Of a stretch of DNA of 64,000 nucleotides, positions 63,055 to 64,000 are shown piece by piece (positions within the stretch are counted from its first letter, which is position 1; every line of letters starts with the position of its first letter). Source of the stretch: Cytophagales bacterium (GTDB taxonomy: Bacteria; Bacteroidota; Bacteroidia; Cytophagales; Bernardetiaceae); contig RDZD01000014.1 of NCBI GenBank assembly GCA_004293815.1, positions 1 through 64,000 of the forward strand. Reading direction: 5' to 3'. Both the position numbers and the translations under genes were made by a program. The notes below the pieces were generated by a model. That model saw nothing but the letters and a program-made list of their open reading frames with translations. It was not told the origin of the DNA and ran no database searches.

Positions 63055-63579
63055 ATGTCAGTAAAAATAAGACTCGCACGCAGAGGCCGTAAGAAAAAGG
63101 CTTTGTTTGACGTAGTCATTGCAGACTCGAGAGCGCCACGCGATGGTAAATTTATCGAGAAAGTGGGTACTTATAACCCACAAACGATACCAGCTACTAT
63201 TGAACTCAAAGGCGACAGCATTTTGGAATGGCTCATGAATGGCGCACAGCCAACTGATACAGTGAGAGCTATGCTTTCATACCACGGTATCATGCACCGT
63301 ATGCACCTCCAAGTGGGTGTGCGCAAAGGTGCCATCACACAAGAAACAGCTGATAAACGTCAGGCTGATTTCATGAAAAAGAAAGAAGAAGCGCTTAACA
63401 ACCGCGTAACTGACTTGACTAAAACAAAAGAAGATGACCGCAAAGCAAGACTTGCGGCTGAAGCTAAGGTGAAAGAGAAAAGAGCAGAAGCTATTCGCGC
63501 CAAAAAAGAAGCTGCAGTACAAGCAATTACTGCCGCTCCTACCGCTTCTGAAGAAGAAACACCTGTAACAGAAGAATAA
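63055..63579 (+). CDS. rpsP: Small ribosomal subunit protein bS16, extended form
   Basis: The 174-residue protein begins [20 protein letters not shown] followed by [23 protein letters not shown], the bS16 signature. The core ends near residue 85; the rest (from about 95) is a charged helical extension rich in Lys/Glu/Ala with a TEEETP-like end, longer than the 80-90 residues of most phyla but usual in Bacteroidota. It assembles in the 30S body. It is monocistronic, with its own promoter and a strong terminator, directly beside the candidate oriC. rimM and trmD, usual partners in other phyla, are absent. Confidence 0.97.
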   Translation: MSVKIRLARRGRKKKALFDVVIADSRAPRDGKFIEKVGTYNPQTIPATIELKGDSILEWLMNGAQPTDTVRAMLSYHGIMHRMHLQVGVRKGAITQETADKRQADFMKKKEEALNNRVTDLTKTKEDDRKARLAAEAKVKEKRAEAIRAKKEAAVQAITAAPTASEEETPVTEE

Positions 63580-63611
63580 GCCGTTTTTATATTGGCTTAA
63601 AGTTTTAATAA

Positions 63612-63659
63612 AATCGAATAAAAAAAGGCATTTTATGAAATGCCTTTTTTTATTCGATT
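63612..63659. terminator. Very strong bidirectional terminator after rpsP
   Basis: A perfect 22-bp stem (63612-63633 with 63638-63659) with a 4-nt loop, containing A7 and T7 runs and the GGCATTT core. It lies 32 bp after the stop. Confidence 0.9.
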
Positions 63660-63768
63660 GACTAGACACGATGGTGTAAAAACAATTTTTGCAGTATAAA
63701 TGCAGAAAATTAAGAGCTAGACAGGATGCCAAATTATCAATTAAATTTTTGTACTAAATGAGAATCTT

Positions 63769-63799
63769 CTTGGATAAATAAAAAAGGAATACTACCTTT
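63769..63799 (+). promoter_or_regulatory. Putative promoter of rpsO
   Basis: CTTG at 63769-63772 and TACCTTTG at 63792-63799 are 19 bp apart, about 85 bp before the rpsO ATG. The leader could hold the autoregulatory site known for rpsO in other bacteria; none is visible. Confidence 0.65.
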
Positions 63800-63884
63800 G
63801 GGTCTTAAAATCAATTATTCACTCATCTAAGCTGGTTTTGCAACACAGATTTGCATGACTGGCAAAAGATAAAATTTTATTAAA

Positions 63885-64000
63885 ATGGCTCAAGTAGATT
63901 ATTTGGCACCAGAACTCAAACAAGAAGTTTTTGCCAAGCATGGTTTTCAGAAAAAAGCAACTGATACAGGCTCACCCGAAGCTCAGATTGCTCTCTTCAC
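63885..64000 (+). CDS. rpsO: Small ribosomal subunit protein uS15, 5' part (cut by window end)
   Basis: An ATG at 63885 opens a frame of 38 complete codons to the window edge, reading MAQVDYLAPELKQEVFAKHG then FQKKATDTGSPEAQIALF. The segment DTGSPEAQIAL is diagnostic for uS15, which binds 16S rRNA early in 30S assembly. The remaining ~50 residues lie beyond the window. It has its own promoter. Confidence 0.93.
   Translation, partial: MAQVDYLAPELKQEVFAKHGFQKKATDTGSPEAQIALF

Noticed and set aside
1-64000. CRISPR arrays, tRNA or rRNA genes, and insertion sequence transposases
   Set aside because: I looked for regularly spaced repeats, T-arm-like GGTTCGAATCC strings in gaps and transposase-like proteins and saw none; a tRNA search program would be needed to exclude tRNAs fully.

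Overview
The window is a chromosomal segment of a Bacteroidota bacterium, most likely a gliding or formerly gliding member of the Cytophagia-like lineages; the genus is not determinable by eye. The evidence is: type IX secretion (T9SS) cargo with both type A and type B C-terminal sorting domains, the T9SS outer-membrane protein PorV, the gliding ABC permease GldF, a sphingolipid-type serine palmitoyltransferase, a PafA-type phosphatase, a TonB receptor with an N-terminal carboxypeptidase-regulatory-like domain, the DUF2805/TIGR03643 family, AT-rich leaders without Shine-Dalgarno sequences, and several promoters fitting the Bacteroidota consensus TTTG-N19-TAnnTTTG.

Layout. 1-5 kb: two small secreted proteins on the minus strand, a large T9SS type B adhesin-like protein and a pterin dehydratase. 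5-10.5 kb: metal-binding lipoprotein, PyrR, serine palmitoyltransferase, Hc1 histone-like protein, GldF and a UDP-sugar epimerase. 10.5-14.5 kb: an accessory island with a decayed toxin-like tail plus lipoprotein, a slipin, and an Eco47II/Sau96I-type restriction-modification pair. 14.8-24.5 kb: housekeeping genes (cystathionine gamma-synthase/lyase, RF1, a SpoIIE phosphatase, an FAH-family enzyme, a membrane glycosyltransferase, ATP synthase alpha). 24.6-31 kb: an unstable region of duplicated surface-protein genes, in which a nearly identical signal-peptide cassette occurs three times and two modules have decayed. 31-42 kb: PorV, GpsA, a cytochrome/monooxygenase-like T9SS cargo protein, an RND-type exporter, IF-2 and Fmt. 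42.4-46 kb: PspC, ATP synthase c, b and delta, and NuoD. 46-55.5 kb: DUF1573 and FemAB-like genes, lipoproteins, a TonB receptor, FolE and a PTPS/QueD protein. 55.7-64 kb: a GlmM-like mutase, PafA, DUF72, PAP2, small secreted proteins, DUF2805, a strong candidate replication origin, and ribosomal proteins bS16 and uS15 (cut by the window end).

Main points for a second look: (i) a cluster of three perfect and about seven one-mismatch DnaA boxes next to an AT-rich tract at 62.5-62.95 kb, a probable oriC away from any dnaA; (ii) the repeated signal-peptide cassette joined to divergent beta-barrel bodies, with a deletion-fusion remnant and a decayed partner gene; (iii) a perfect 48-bp palindrome upstream of atpE and a strong hairpin between atpE and atpF; (iv) short tandem repeats placed about 64 bp upstream of two small secreted-protein genes; (v) a 23-bp tandem duplication that rewrote the C-terminus of serine palmitoyltransferase; (vi) scattering of ATP synthase, complex I and gliding ABC genes that usually sit in operons.
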